Of a DNA stretch of 64,000 bases, positions 15,742-24,586 are shown one piece after another; the first letter of the stretch is position 1; the number at the start of each line of letters is the position of its first letter. The DNA is from Catalinimonas alkaloidigena (GTDB lineage Bacteria > Bacteroidota > Bacteroidia > Cytophagales > Cyclobacteriaceae), in the NCBI RefSeq assembly GCF_029504655.1, contig NZ_JAQFIL010000001.1, positions 5,399,001-5,463,000 on the forward strand, read 5' to 3'. Under the pieces are notes generated by a model that was given only the letters and a program-made list of their open reading frames with translations, had not been told where the DNA came from and searched no databases. The translations under genes and the position numbers were made by a program.

Positions 15742-17079
15742 TTAGTTTGAGATTAATTCTTCTGTAAGACCTTCTTCCCAGTTTTTCAAAGATTCGTTCA
15801 ATTCTACAAAAATTTCAGGGAAACTGTCTTTGAGGTTTGTGGTTTCCGACGGATCATTGGCCAGGTTAAAAAGCTCAGCACTATCGGGTGTCAGCACCAC
15901 TTTCCACGGTGCTTTGGTGGCAGCTTTTTGGTTTTTAAACCTCCAGAAAACCGTACGTTCATTGTTGGTCAGCCCGGCTTGATTGCCGAGCAGAAGTTCG
16001 GCGACACTGATCCCGGAGGTTTTCTCCGTATTTACCGGGTCTTCTGCTACCAAATCTGCAATGGTGGGAAAGATATCCATAGACAGCACTAACTCATCGC
16101 TTACAGATTGACTGATTTTACCTTTCCAATAGAAGATAGCTGGCACTCTATGGCCACCTTCGTATACCTGGCTTTTGTACCCCCGATAAGGAGCATTGGA
16201 GCCTACATTCGGGGTAGCACCATTGTCCGAACAAAAAATGATGAGGGTGTTATTCATGCGTCCCTCTTCTTCCAAAGTCTGTACAATCCTTCCCACATTT
16301 TTATCCAGTGATTCAATCATTTCTTTGTACGCCACATCTTTATCTTCTCTTTTTCCACCTACTACGAAATCACCAGCGATGCTTCGTTCGGCTTCATCTT
16401 CAGGCCCCTGGTAGGGGTAGTGAGGAGCACCATGTGGCAAGTACAAAAAGAAGGAAGAGTCCTGATGAGCCCTGATAAAATCAATCCCGTGATCGGTGAT
16501 GAGTTCGGTTAAGTAGCCTTCTTCAGGATTGAGTTCTGTGCCCTGCCACCAGTCTTCATATCCTTCCTGGTCAATATGACTAAAATAATCTATGTTACCG
16601 CTGACAAAGCCCTTAAAATGGTCAAAACCCTGGGAAAGAGGACCATACTTAGCCTGATAACCTAAATGCCACTTACCAAAGGCAGCGGTAGCATAACCTG
16701 CGTCTTTTAAATATTCAGCTAAGGTGTAATGATCAAGATTCATCCCTACATCCCGATGGCTTTTGGCCGTTACCACGCCTTCTACTCCCGCTTCCTGCGG
16801 ATACAAGCCTGTCAGCAAAGCAGCCCGGGTGGGGCTGCACACTACTCCGTTGGAATGAAAATTGGTTAACCGTAAGCCCGCTTCAGCCAGAGCATCAATA
16901 TTTGGTGTATTGATTTTTGTATTACCATAGCAGGCCAGGTCATGATAACCAAGGTCATCAGCCATAATTAATACAATGTTGGGCCTGTCCGCATCAGGCG
17001 GCCCATCCGCTTTGCTGCTACAGTAGCAGCAAGCGAATGATAAAAACAGTATCAATACATTACTTAGTGGTATCCTCAT
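15742..17079 (-). CDS. S1-family sulfatase
   Basis: 445 residues, shorter than its two neighbours and of a different subgroup. A signal ending SFACCYC suggests a lipoprotein. LMADDLGYHD starts the metal site; the formylglycine motif is CSPTR at Cys81 (ALLTGLYPQEAG), with GKWHLGYQ and IFCSDNGATP later. Its ATG overlaps the SusD stop codon by one base (TGATG), so translation is coupled to SusD. A longer TTG start at 17082 is unlikely. Confidence 0.92.
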   Translation of the reverse strand: MRIPLSNVLILFLSFACCYCSSKADGPPDADRPNIVLIMADDLGYHDLACYGNTKINTPNIDALAEAGLRLTNFHSNGVVCSPTRAALLTGLYPQEAGVEGVVTAKSHRDVGMNLDHYTLAEYLKDAGYATAAFGKWHLGYQAKYGPLSQGFDHFKGFVSGNIDYFSHIDQEGYEDWWQGTELNPEEGYLTELITDHGIDFIRAHQDSSFFLYLPHGAPHYPYQGPEDEAERSIAGDFVVGGKREDKDVAYKEMIESLDKNVGRIVQTLEEEGRMNNTLIIFCSDNGATPNVGSNAPYRGYKSQVYEGGHRVPAIFYWKGKISQSVSDELVLSMDIFPTIADLVAEDPVNTEKTSGISVAELLLGNQAGLTNNERTVFWRFKNQKAATKAPWKVVLTPDSAELFNLANDPSETTNLKDSFPEIFVELNESLKNWEEGLTEELISN

Positions 17080-18581
17080 CAATAGCCGGGGTTTTGTTCA
17101 CCTAAATTGGCGTTATTTACAAACTCAATACTTGGTATGGGATAAAGATAATACTGTTTTCCAGTAATCGGATGACTTATATTTCTACTACTGGGAAAAG
17201 TAAGCCCCAGAAAATCCATCTGCTCCTGGATTGTCTCCTCCAGAATCCCCCAGCGGTTCAGATCATAATATCTTTTGGCTTCAAATGCAAGTTCTTTCCT
17301 TCTTTCCTCCCTCAGCGCCTTTCTAAAAGCAGCCTGATCGGGTAGGTCAGCAGCCGTCAAAGCAGATAAGCCGGCATTGGTCCGGGTACTGTTTAAGAGG
17401 GAAAAAGCCTCACCATCAGGCACATAGCCCTGTTCATTCAGAGCTTCGGCCCGCACCAACAAAATTTCAGCATAGCGAATCAAAGGGAAGTTCCACGTAC
17501 TTAGCCCTATCGGATCATTGGTATTATAGTATTTGTTGACATAATAGAGGCTCCCATCAGGCATAGAAGGATCAATAAAATTTACCAGTCCGTAGGTTTG
17601 TACGATGACATCTTTGCGTAAATCTCCCGGCTCAAAAATTTGGATAAAACTATTGCCTGAAGATAAGCTTCCCCCCTGCCCGTTTAAGTTGTCATCGGTA
17701 GGTAAAATAAAGGCTGCACCATTGAAATCCGGCGGAGCAAAGCCATTACTTTGCGAACTGGCCGTCTGGCCTGTTACTCCCCCATATTGTACCTCAAGCA
17801 GCACCCCGGGGCCATTTTCCTGAGAGCCGTTAAAATTATCCGCGTAATTCTCCAACAAACTACCCTTTCCGATCACCGCACTAGCAGCCTCAGCGGCTTC
17901 ATTCCACTCCTCCAGCTCCAGATGCACCAACGCCTTCAGGGCACTTGCCGCATAGGTAGTGGGCCTACCCGCCTCCATCCCGGCGCCCCCCTGATAAGAA
18001 GGAGGTAAAAGCGTAATTGCATCTGCTATATCAGTTTTGATCTGTGCGTATACCTGTTCAATACTGGCCCGGGCCTGTTCTGAATCTTCACGACTTTCTA
18101 TTTCCTCCAGGATCAAAGGCACGCCCCCAAATAGCCGTACCATATTAAAGTAATAAAAGGCCCGCATAAATTTGGCCTGCCCTTCCAGGGCATTTCTCAT
18201 CTCCTGACTGGAATACTCTTCTATGCCCGATAAATTTGCCAATACGGTATTGGCGCGGGTAATGCCTGTATAATGGCTGGACCAAACATTTTGGGTTATG
18301 TTAAAAGTTTGTTCCACAATATAAATATCTGGCTCTGTTTCTTTTCTCCAGGTCCATCCGTCATCACTGGCCATGTCGGTTATTCTCAGCATATTGCCTT
18401 CATACAATCCTTGAAGGGGCTGATAAACACCATTTACTGCCGTGATCATTCCACTTTCGGTAGTAAGCAGGTCTTCAAGTGCTACCTGTCCCTGCGGTGC
18501 GGGTTCCAATATATCTTCGCAACCTGCTAGTAAGAAGGTGCCAAGCATGAAGGTTAAAATTATTATTTTTGCACGTTTCAT
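17079..18581 (-). CDS. SusD/RagB-family glycan-binding lipoprotein (left arm)
   Basis: 500 residues. The lipobox is LLAGC. The N-terminal TPR-like part (QAKFMRAFYYFNMVRLFGGV) and the C-terminal part (RYAEILLVRAEALNEQG, ELAFEAKRYYDLNRWG, ending EQNPGY) are standard for SusD, the surface lid protein that hands glycans to the TonB-dependent porin. It follows the frameshifted SusC genes by 33 bp and is coupled to the next sulfatase. Confidence 0.95.
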   Translation of the reverse strand: MKRAKIIILTFMLGTFLLAGCEDILEPAPQGQVALEDLLTTESGMITAVNGVYQPLQGLYEGNMLRITDMASDDGWTWRKETEPDIYIVEQTFNITQNVWSSHYTGITRANTVLANLSGIEEYSSQEMRNALEGQAKFMRAFYYFNMVRLFGGVPLILEEIESREDSEQARASIEQVYAQIKTDIADAITLLPPSYQGGAGMEAGRPTTYAASALKALVHLELEEWNEAAEAASAVIGKGSLLENYADNFNGSQENGPGVLLEVQYGGVTGQTASSQSNGFAPPDFNGAAFILPTDDNLNGQGGSLSSGNSFIQIFEPGDLRKDVIVQTYGLVNFIDPSMPDGSLYYVNKYYNTNDPIGLSTWNFPLIRYAEILLVRAEALNEQGYVPDGEAFSLLNSTRTNAGLSALTAADLPDQAAFRKALREERRKELAFEAKRYYDLNRWGILEETIQEQMDFLGLTFPSSRNISHPITGKQYYLYPIPSIEFVNNANLGEQNPGY

Positions 18582-18614
18582 GACTTAAATATTTTTGATG
18601 ATCAAGTATATCTG

Positions 18615-20000
18615 TTAAAAGGTGAATTGTGCTCCCAATGATATCAGCCTGGTAAGGGGATAGGGGGTATAATCTATACCCGCCGAAAGCAGACTTGTGC
18701 GACTGGAAGCCTCAGGATCTAAGCCTGAATATTTGGTAAAAGTAAACAGATTGGTTGCCGTCAAACTAAGCTGTGCTCCCCGGACAATTCTTCCACTGAA
18801 AAATGATGCAGGGAAATTGTAGGATAATCTGACGTTTTTCACCCGCAGAAAATCCGCATCTTCCAGAAAACGATCAGAGACCAAGGTTGTCAGCGTAGTT
18901 GTATTTCCTCCCTGAGAAGGTCTGGGGACAGTGTTGCTAGGGTTTTCCGGCGTCCAGAAGCCATTTACCTCAGCGAAATTCTGGACAAAAGGAACTCCTC
19001 TGGAAAACAGGTTCCGAGCTGTATTATATACCTGATAGCCGGTAGCGAAATTGAGAAATACGGACAATGAAAGGTTTTTGTAGGCAAAGGTGTTATCCAT
19101 ACCTCCAAAGAATTTGGGATGAGGGTTGCCTACAAATGTTTTGTCTTCTACATCCAACACCCCATTTCCGTTCAAGTCCGCATAACGGGGATCTCCAGGC
19201 ACAGCGCTGGACCACCGTAATGCTTCATCTTCCTGCCCCTGCTGCCAGACGCCATCATACTGGTACATATAGAAAGCGCCTACGGGATGGCCAGCCCGCG
19301 TCAGGTTGGCTTGCTGGTTAGATAGCGGAATCAACTGGCCGGGAATCTCCAAAGGCTCCCCGATAGAGTTGGTACCAATATCAATTACCTCATTTTTGTT
19401 ATATGATATGTTAAAATCCGTTGTCCAGGAAAAAGCACCTATTATGTTTCTGGACAAAACAGAGAATTCAACACCGGTATTTTTTACTGAGCCGAGGTTT
19501 ACAATAGGATCCTGACTTACGCCTGAGGTGAGAGGGATGGGCGTAGATATCAGCAGGTCTTCCGACTGTTTATCATAGTAATCCAGGGTTGAATAGATTC
19601 TTCCTTCAAACAATGAAAGGTCTATCCCTATGTCAAATTGCTTGGTAGCTTCCCATTGCAGGTTAGGATTACCAATATTTTGTGGCGCATTACCTACTAC
19701 TACACTGTTTCCAAACACATAAGGGGCTGCACCTGCGCGGGTGATAAAAGCGAAATCTCCAATGTTCTGATTCCCTGTCAGGCCGTAGCTTACCCTAAAC
19801 TTCAGGTCATCAATGAGTTGAGAAGACTGTAAAAAGTCTTCCTGAGAAACTCTCCATGCCACTGAAGCTGAAGGGAACAGACCATATCGTTTGTCCGGCC
19901 CAAATTTGGAAGAACCGTCCCGACGCACAGTAGCGGTCAGCAGATATTTATCCTGAAAACCATAATTCACCCGCAGGAAAGTAGATACCAGGCCGCGCAC
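18615..20000 (-). CDS. SusC-like TonB-dependent receptor, C-terminal part (frameshifted)
   Basis: 461 codons that continue the receptor of 19948-22044 in another frame. It starts in the middle of the barrel (STFLRVNYGFQDKYLLTATV, RRDGSSKFGPDKRYGLFPSA) and ends with the terminal barrel strand LISLGAQFTF. It has no signal peptide or plug, and the GTG at 20000 is not a plausible true start. Both parts together span 3430 bp, one base more than a multiple of three, so one inserted base near 19990-20003 explains the break. It may be a sequencing error or a real inactivation. Confidence 0.8.
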   Translation of the reverse strand: MRGLVSTFLRVNYGFQDKYLLTATVRRDGSSKFGPDKRYGLFPSASVAWRVSQEDFLQSSQLIDDLKFRVSYGLTGNQNIGDFAFITRAGAAPYVFGNSVVVGNAPQNIGNPNLQWEATKQFDIGIDLSLFEGRIYSTLDYYDKQSEDLLISTPIPLTSGVSQDPIVNLGSVKNTGVEFSVLSRNIIGAFSWTTDFNISYNKNEVIDIGTNSIGEPLEIPGQLIPLSNQQANLTRAGHPVGAFYMYQYDGVWQQGQEDEALRWSSAVPGDPRYADLNGNGVLDVEDKTFVGNPHPKFFGGMDNTFAYKNLSLSVFLNFATGYQVYNTARNLFSRGVPFVQNFAEVNGFWTPENPSNTVPRPSQGGNTTTLTTLVSDRFLEDADFLRVKNVRLSYNFPASFFSGRIVRGAQLSLTATNLFTFTKYSGLDPEASSRTSLLSAGIDYTPYPLTRLISLGAQFTF

Positions 20001-22044
20001 TTATATCAGCCCCGCTGGCATTGAAGTTGGTTTGGTTAGAAAGCTGGTTGAGAGCGTTATCAATGGTTCCTGTACCTGTGGTAGTGTTATTTTTGGTAAG
20101 GAACTGCTGAGCAGAAAACCCTAGCAGGGTCTTGATATTATGTTGGTTAATTTGCTTGTCATAATTCAAAGTAAGATCAGATACCCAGTTAATCTGCTTG
20201 CTGGTGGGTACCGTAACACTTCCTTCAGGACGGCTGAATCTACCAATTTGATAGACAGGTAAGTAGGTATATCCATCCCCCAGGACGATATCTCCACCCA
20301 GATTCCCTGATAGTACTAGTTCATCTGTCAGCTTTACATCTAACTTGGTGTTACCCAGGATTCTGGTCACATTATCTTCTCTGGTAGGCAATACCATGTC
20401 AATAAGTGGGTTGTCATTCGCCCCAAAATAGGGCGCTGCGGTTGTATTCACAGCGGTTAAATTACCCTCCTCGTCATAGGCTGGCGTAAAAGAGTGTTGA
20501 TAGACGAGGCTTCTGAAACCACTGCTACCCCAGGAGTCATTGTTCTGGACATTTTGTACCTGATGGCTTCCGGTCAGATTCGTAGTAATTTTAAGCCAAT
20601 CGTTCAGCTCTGAGTTCATGTTCACCCTCAATGACCAGGACTTAAGGTCAGAGTTCAGCAAGGTACCCTCCCGGTTTAGGTAAGAAGCGGAGCCTGAAAA
20701 CTGTGTTTTTTCAGAACCGCCACTGAAGCCTAAGTTATAGTTTTGTCTGAATGCGGTCCTGGTGCCCAGCTCTTGCCAATCTGTATCTACCTGCCAGGCG
20801 GGGTTGGTTGGATCATCATAAACTGAAATATCACGGTTTGAATTTTTGAAAGCTTCCACAAACAAGAGGCGTTGCTCTTCAGTGCTCATGACATCAAAGG
20901 ATTCGGTAATTTCTTCAAACCCCAGGTCAGTGCTGAAGGTAAATTGTGTGGCCCCGGCTTTGCCTTTTTTTGTGGTGACGATGACTACGCCATTAGCTGC
21001 CCTGGAGCCATAAATGGCAGTGGCAGAGGCGTCTTTTAATATGTCAATTGAGGCAATATCTTTAGGGTTGATGGTAGAAAAGTCACCACTGAAGAGCGGA
21101 ACGCCATCTACCACAACTAATGGGTCGTTGCTCCCGGTGACCGATCCTACTCCTCTGATATTGATGGTAAATTTACCACTCAGGTCTCCTCCTGCCTGCC
21201 TTACCTGTACGCCACTAGACCTGCCCTGTAAAGCATCTTCAAAATTGGCCATCGGTCTGCTTTGTAAGGCCTCTTCAGAGACGGAGGCAACAGAACCCGT
21301 AACATCCGCTTTCTTCTGGGTACCATAGCCTACTACTACTACCTCTGAAAGGGATTGCACATCTGGCAGGAGAGATATATTAATGCTATTTCTATCATTA
21401 ATTGGTACTTCCTGAGAAACATAGCCTATAGAAGAAAATACAAGCGTACTAACATCATCTCCAACAGTCAGGCGGTACTGACCTTCAACGTCAGTAACTG
21501 TACCAATTGTGGTTCCTTTCGCTAGCACATTGACTCCCGGTAATGGTTGCCCAGAATCTTCGTCAGATACAATGCCACTAATAGTTTGTTCCAAAGGTTT
21601 AATGCCAGAACGCAAAGAACCGATCGCCAAAGGCTTTTCCTTAGAGTTATCTTTATCATCAGGAGCTTTATCAAGCTTTCGGAGTTCTTTCTGCTCCTGG
21701 CGTTTGATGACATAGAGTTTTTCTCCAAGCTTTTGATATTGCAGTGCATGCATATTGAGCACGATATTGAGTATGGCTTCCAGACTTTGTCCTTCTTCTA
21801 TGCTGACGTTGACTTTCTGGCCATTGATTAACTCTCCGTCATAGGCAAACTGTACTTCGTAGTCATTTTCTAATTGCATCAGAAAGTTTTGCAGTAATTC
21901 CCCTTCACCCTGATAGCTTTGGTATACCAAGGGCTGGCTGTCTCCTACTGAGGCTAAATTTTGAGCCTGCAGCGTGCAGAAACTGAACATCAAAAGCAAT
22001 GACCCTAACATTACTCTGGTTTTTTGTGTAGTTTTAAGTTGCAT
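19948..22044 (-). CDS. SusC-like TonB-dependent receptor with STN domain, N-terminal part (frameshifted)
   Basis: 698 codons. Signal peptide to about residue 28 (TLQAQ); STN domain at about 45-115 (LQNFLMQLENDYEVQFAYDG, LYVIKRQ), the part that signals to FecR; carboxypeptidase-like domain at about 155-230 (GVNVLAKGTTIGTVTDVEG); TonB plug from SLSEVVVVGYGTQKKADVTG on, and the first half of the barrel. The frame ends in ARPGIYFPAGELWFSG, which does not look like barrel; the true continuation is in the frame of 18615-20000. With the sigma and FecR genes upstream it forms a trans-envelope signalling loop. If the frameshift is real, uptake by this arm is lost while the signalling STN domain might still be made. 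Confidence 0.85.
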   Translation of the reverse strand: MQLKTTQKTRVMLGSLLLMFSFCTLQAQNLASVGDSQPLVYQSYQGEGELLQNFLMQLENDYEVQFAYDGELINGQKVNVSIEEGQSLEAILNIVLNMHALQYQKLGEKLYVIKRQEQKELRKLDKAPDDKDNSKEKPLAIGSLRSGIKPLEQTISGIVSDEDSGQPLPGVNVLAKGTTIGTVTDVEGQYRLTVGDDVSTLVFSSIGYVSQEVPINDRNSINISLLPDVQSLSEVVVVGYGTQKKADVTGSVASVSEEALQSRPMANFEDALQGRSSGVQVRQAGGDLSGKFTINIRGVGSVTGSNDPLVVVDGVPLFSGDFSTINPKDIASIDILKDASATAIYGSRAANGVVIVTTKKGKAGATQFTFSTDLGFEEITESFDVMSTEEQRLLFVEAFKNSNRDISVYDDPTNPAWQVDTDWQELGTRTAFRQNYNLGFSGGSEKTQFSGSASYLNREGTLLNSDLKSWSLRVNMNSELNDWLKITTNLTGSHQVQNVQNNDSWGSSGFRSLVYQHSFTPAYDEEGNLTAVNTTAAPYFGANDNPLIDMVLPTREDNVTRILGNTKLDVKLTDELVLSGNLGGDIVLGDGYTYLPVYQIGRFSRPEGSVTVPTSKQINWVSDLTLNYDKQINQHNIKTLLGFSAQQFLTKNNTTTGTGTIDNALNQLSNQTNFNASGADISARPGIYFPAGELWFSG

Positions 22045-22119
22045 AAGTATTAGGTATTTATGTAAATGATGGAAACTCTGTCGGTGTATGCTGGCAGGTG
22101 AAATGCCGACAGGCTTCTT

Positions 22120-23151
22120 TTAATGACTTATCTGAATCTTACTTCCTTGTCTGTTTACCTTTACATTGAATGAGGCCTCTATGGCTTGTAGCAAAATAGG
22201 CAGATCACTTCTATAGACTTTGGCAGTAAAGATTTTATCCCTCAACCTAACATCTATTATCTCTACCTGCACCCCATAATAATCTTCCATTATTTTTGCC
22301 ACCTCTTTCAGAGGCGTATTTTGAAAAACAAAGAAGTTCTCTCGCCATGGCAGTTCTACATCCCTCTCCATTTTTTTTATATGAAAGTCTTTATCCTCTA
22401 CTGATAGTGCCAACAGATCTCCCGGTTTTAATATTTGTGTTTGCTCAACCTGTTCACTCGCTACCTTTATGCTGCCTTCTTTCAGGAGGACCTCACTCTT
22501 TCTTGAACGGCTGGAGACATTGAAGGTGGTACCCAATACTTCTATGTCAAGATTAGCAGTATGTACTACAAACTTATTCAGATTGGGCCTCGATACTGCC
22601 ATCTTTTCATCCAGATGCTTTACTTCAAAATACGCTTCTCCCTCCAGCCACACTTCCCGCGGCTGATTTTCCTCAGTATCGATCACAACCTTGATCTTAG
22701 AGTTTGCATTGAGCGTTACTTCACTACCGTCAGAAAGCACGACTGTTTTTGTCTCCTGGAAGGTGGTTTCGTATGTTTCATTAAAAAGTGGCACTAACCA
22801 AAATAGGGTAGAGAGTATCACCAAAGATAAGGAGGCCGCTACAGCGAAGTACTTTTTCTGATAAAATGGAGCGCTTCTCTCATAATTCAGCGCAGAAGCA
22901 TGTGTATTTATCCTTTGAAGCATCTCATCCTGCTTTTCTTTGGATAAAGAATATGGGGTGTAGCGGAGACCTTCAAACAGTTTACGTGCTTCTTCTACTT
23001 TCTCTTTCTGGAGGGGGAAGCGTAGCACATATTCTTTCCAATAGGCCTCTTTTTCCTCATCAGGACTTACTATCCACTCCTGAAAGTATTCATCGTTGAG
23101 GAAGTCTTCTACCTGAAAATCAGCATACTTGTAAAACTTAGCGTGCTTCAT
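22120..23151 (-). CDS. FecR-family anti-sigma factor (left arm)
   Basis: 343 residues. The cytoplasmic N-terminal part (about 1-95) is followed by one transmembrane segment (KYFAVAASLSLVILSTLFWLV), the periplasmic FecR domain (VVLSDGSEVTLNANSKIKVV, WLEGEAYFEVKH, EVLGTTFNVSSR) and a C-terminal STN-like DUF4974 domain (NTPLKEVAKIMEDYYGVQVE). It passes the substrate signal from the STN domain of the SusC at 19948-22044 to the sigma factor at 23282-23923. The order sigma, FecR, SusC is the usual one in Bacteroidota. Confidence 0.95.
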   Translation of the reverse strand: MKHAKFYKYADFQVEDFLNDEYFQEWIVSPDEEKEAYWKEYVLRFPLQKEKVEEARKLFEGLRYTPYSLSKEKQDEMLQRINTHASALNYERSAPFYQKKYFAVAASLSLVILSTLFWLVPLFNETYETTFQETKTVVLSDGSEVTLNANSKIKVVIDTEENQPREVWLEGEAYFEVKHLDEKMAVSRPNLNKFVVHTANLDIEVLGTTFNVSSRSRKSEVLLKEGSIKVASEQVEQTQILKPGDLLALSVEDKDFHIKKMERDVELPWRENFFVFQNTPLKEVAKIMEDYYGVQVEIIDVRLRDKIFTAKVYRSDLPILLQAIEASFNVKVNRQGSKIQISH

Positions 23152-23281
23152 ACCCTTTGTTCTTTATTAATAGGATACAAAGAGGGTTAATTTTACCCCA
23201 TGCACTGCAACACTTTTTTAATAATTAGATAGCATTCAAAAAAAACACCTCTTCATTAAACCAGTTATATAGATTGTTCAA

Positions 23282-23923
23282 TTATGATGCTAAAATGGCA
23301 ATTAGAAGATGGGTAATGATAGGTTGGTTCATAGTAGCCCGAAGTACTTTCAATGCTCTTGCCATCAGCTTATAGACTGCCTTCACCTGTACTTCCATTA
23401 CTTCGGCTATTTCTTCATAGGAAAGCAGGTTATAGAACCGTAGATAAATGGCTTCTTTCTGTTTATTACTAAGATGAGTTAAGGCTTGGGTAAGGGCAAT
23501 CCTACTGTCTTCAGCATGGCCCACATCAAAATCAGGGTCAAACCCAGCCATTCTTGGTTCCAAAGCTTCATAAACTTTGAGTACATCTTTTTTTTGATGC
23601 GCCAGTTTTCTGAACAACCTTCTTTTTAGCGAAACCAGCAGATAAGATTTAACCGCTTTAACCTGAGGTAGCTTATTCCTTTTCACCCAAAGATCAGTAA
23701 AGAAATCCTGTATGCAGTCTTCCACTAATTGAGGCTCCCCACTCAATCTAAATCCATAGTCGTATAGTAGGTTTACATATCGATAGTAAATCTGCTCAAA
23801 AGCATTATGGCTTCCTTTAATAAGTTCACTCCAAAGATCCGTATCAGAAAACAGATCAAAACCTTCACTTTCAGCATGAAGCTTAGCAGCAGAATTTCTA
23901 ATATGTTGCTTAATGAATTTCAT
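23282..23923 (-). CDS. FecI-like ECF sigma factor (left arm)
   Basis: 213 residues. Region 2 shows FEQIYYRYVNLLYDYGFRLS and VEDCIQDFFTDLWVKRNKL; region 4 shows LSNKQKEAIYLRFYNLLSYE and VKAVYKLMARALKVLR. The C-terminus ends in a short hydrophobic stretch, seen in this Bacteroidota subgroup. It probably activates the SusC/SusD/sulfatase operon downstream when the glycan is bound by the STN-type receptor. Paralogue of the factor at 61041-61622. Confidence 0.93.
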   Translation of the reverse strand: MKFIKQHIRNSAAKLHAESEGFDLFSDTDLWSELIKGSHNAFEQIYYRYVNLLYDYGFRLSGEPQLVEDCIQDFFTDLWVKRNKLPQVKAVKSYLLVSLKRRLFRKLAHQKKDVLKVYEALEPRMAGFDPDFDVGHAEDSRIALTQALTHLSNKQKEAIYLRFYNLLSYEEIAEVMEVQVKAVYKLMARALKVLRATMNQPIITHLLIAILAS

Positions 23924-24586
23924 CCAGCTGAATTAAAGACCTTTTCTGAAGGAAATCATTTTTTAGCTAAAGACCAACATCTGCTAACAGGTTGGAACAA
24001 AATGCTAAAAATTAACCACTGCCTTTACTATTTGTAATGACAATCTAAGTTTTTTCCTGCTGCATCAATTGCTACCATCCGGAATAAATATACAGATGCG
24101 AAGCCCTCCTAAAAGTTCTGATTCACAAACAAGCTTCCGCTGCGTGATAGTCAAAATCACTTATATGCATGCTGTTCAGCATCCTATGAAGCCACTTAGA
24201 AGAATTATATTCATTGGATATTGGTCAGCATCGCTCTACACTCCATCAGGATTAGCAAGCGCTCTATTCGTAGAGACTGTGTCAAGCAAAACCTGCCTGG
24301 TTCTACTTCCTGTGAGGGGAACTTATATTATTGGTACATTTCTGTAAAAGAAATATGAAACCAACAAACTACCACGCTCGCCTTGCCCTCAATAGCAATT
24401 TATACTCTTGCATATTTCATATCTGGCAAGTTAAGCGTAGAAACTTTAACCGGCTTCACTATCACAGCAAGTCAAAAAGTATTTTATTGTGCCAATTAAA
24501 TATCTAGCTAAAATCAACTTATGCCCCAAGTACAAATAATTATTTTCTAATTTGTAACTGTATGATATGAAGCAGCTTCCTAACTG
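23924..24586. other. Divergent intergenic region, 663 bp
   Basis: Holds the promoters of the left-arm sigma gene (minus) and of the hybrid sensor gene (plus). No recognisable gene, repeat or clear Bacteroidota -7/-33 promoter was found. A 92-codon plus frame at 24069-24347 has no family resemblance and is not called. Confidence 0.45.

Noticed and set aside
19948..20003. Two separate genes for the left-arm SusC
   Set aside because: The C-terminal frame has no signal peptide or plug and continues the barrel exactly where the first frame breaks off.
24069..24347. Plus-strand open frame of 92 codons before the hybrid sensor
   Set aside because: No family pattern; lies in a promoter region and reads like chance.
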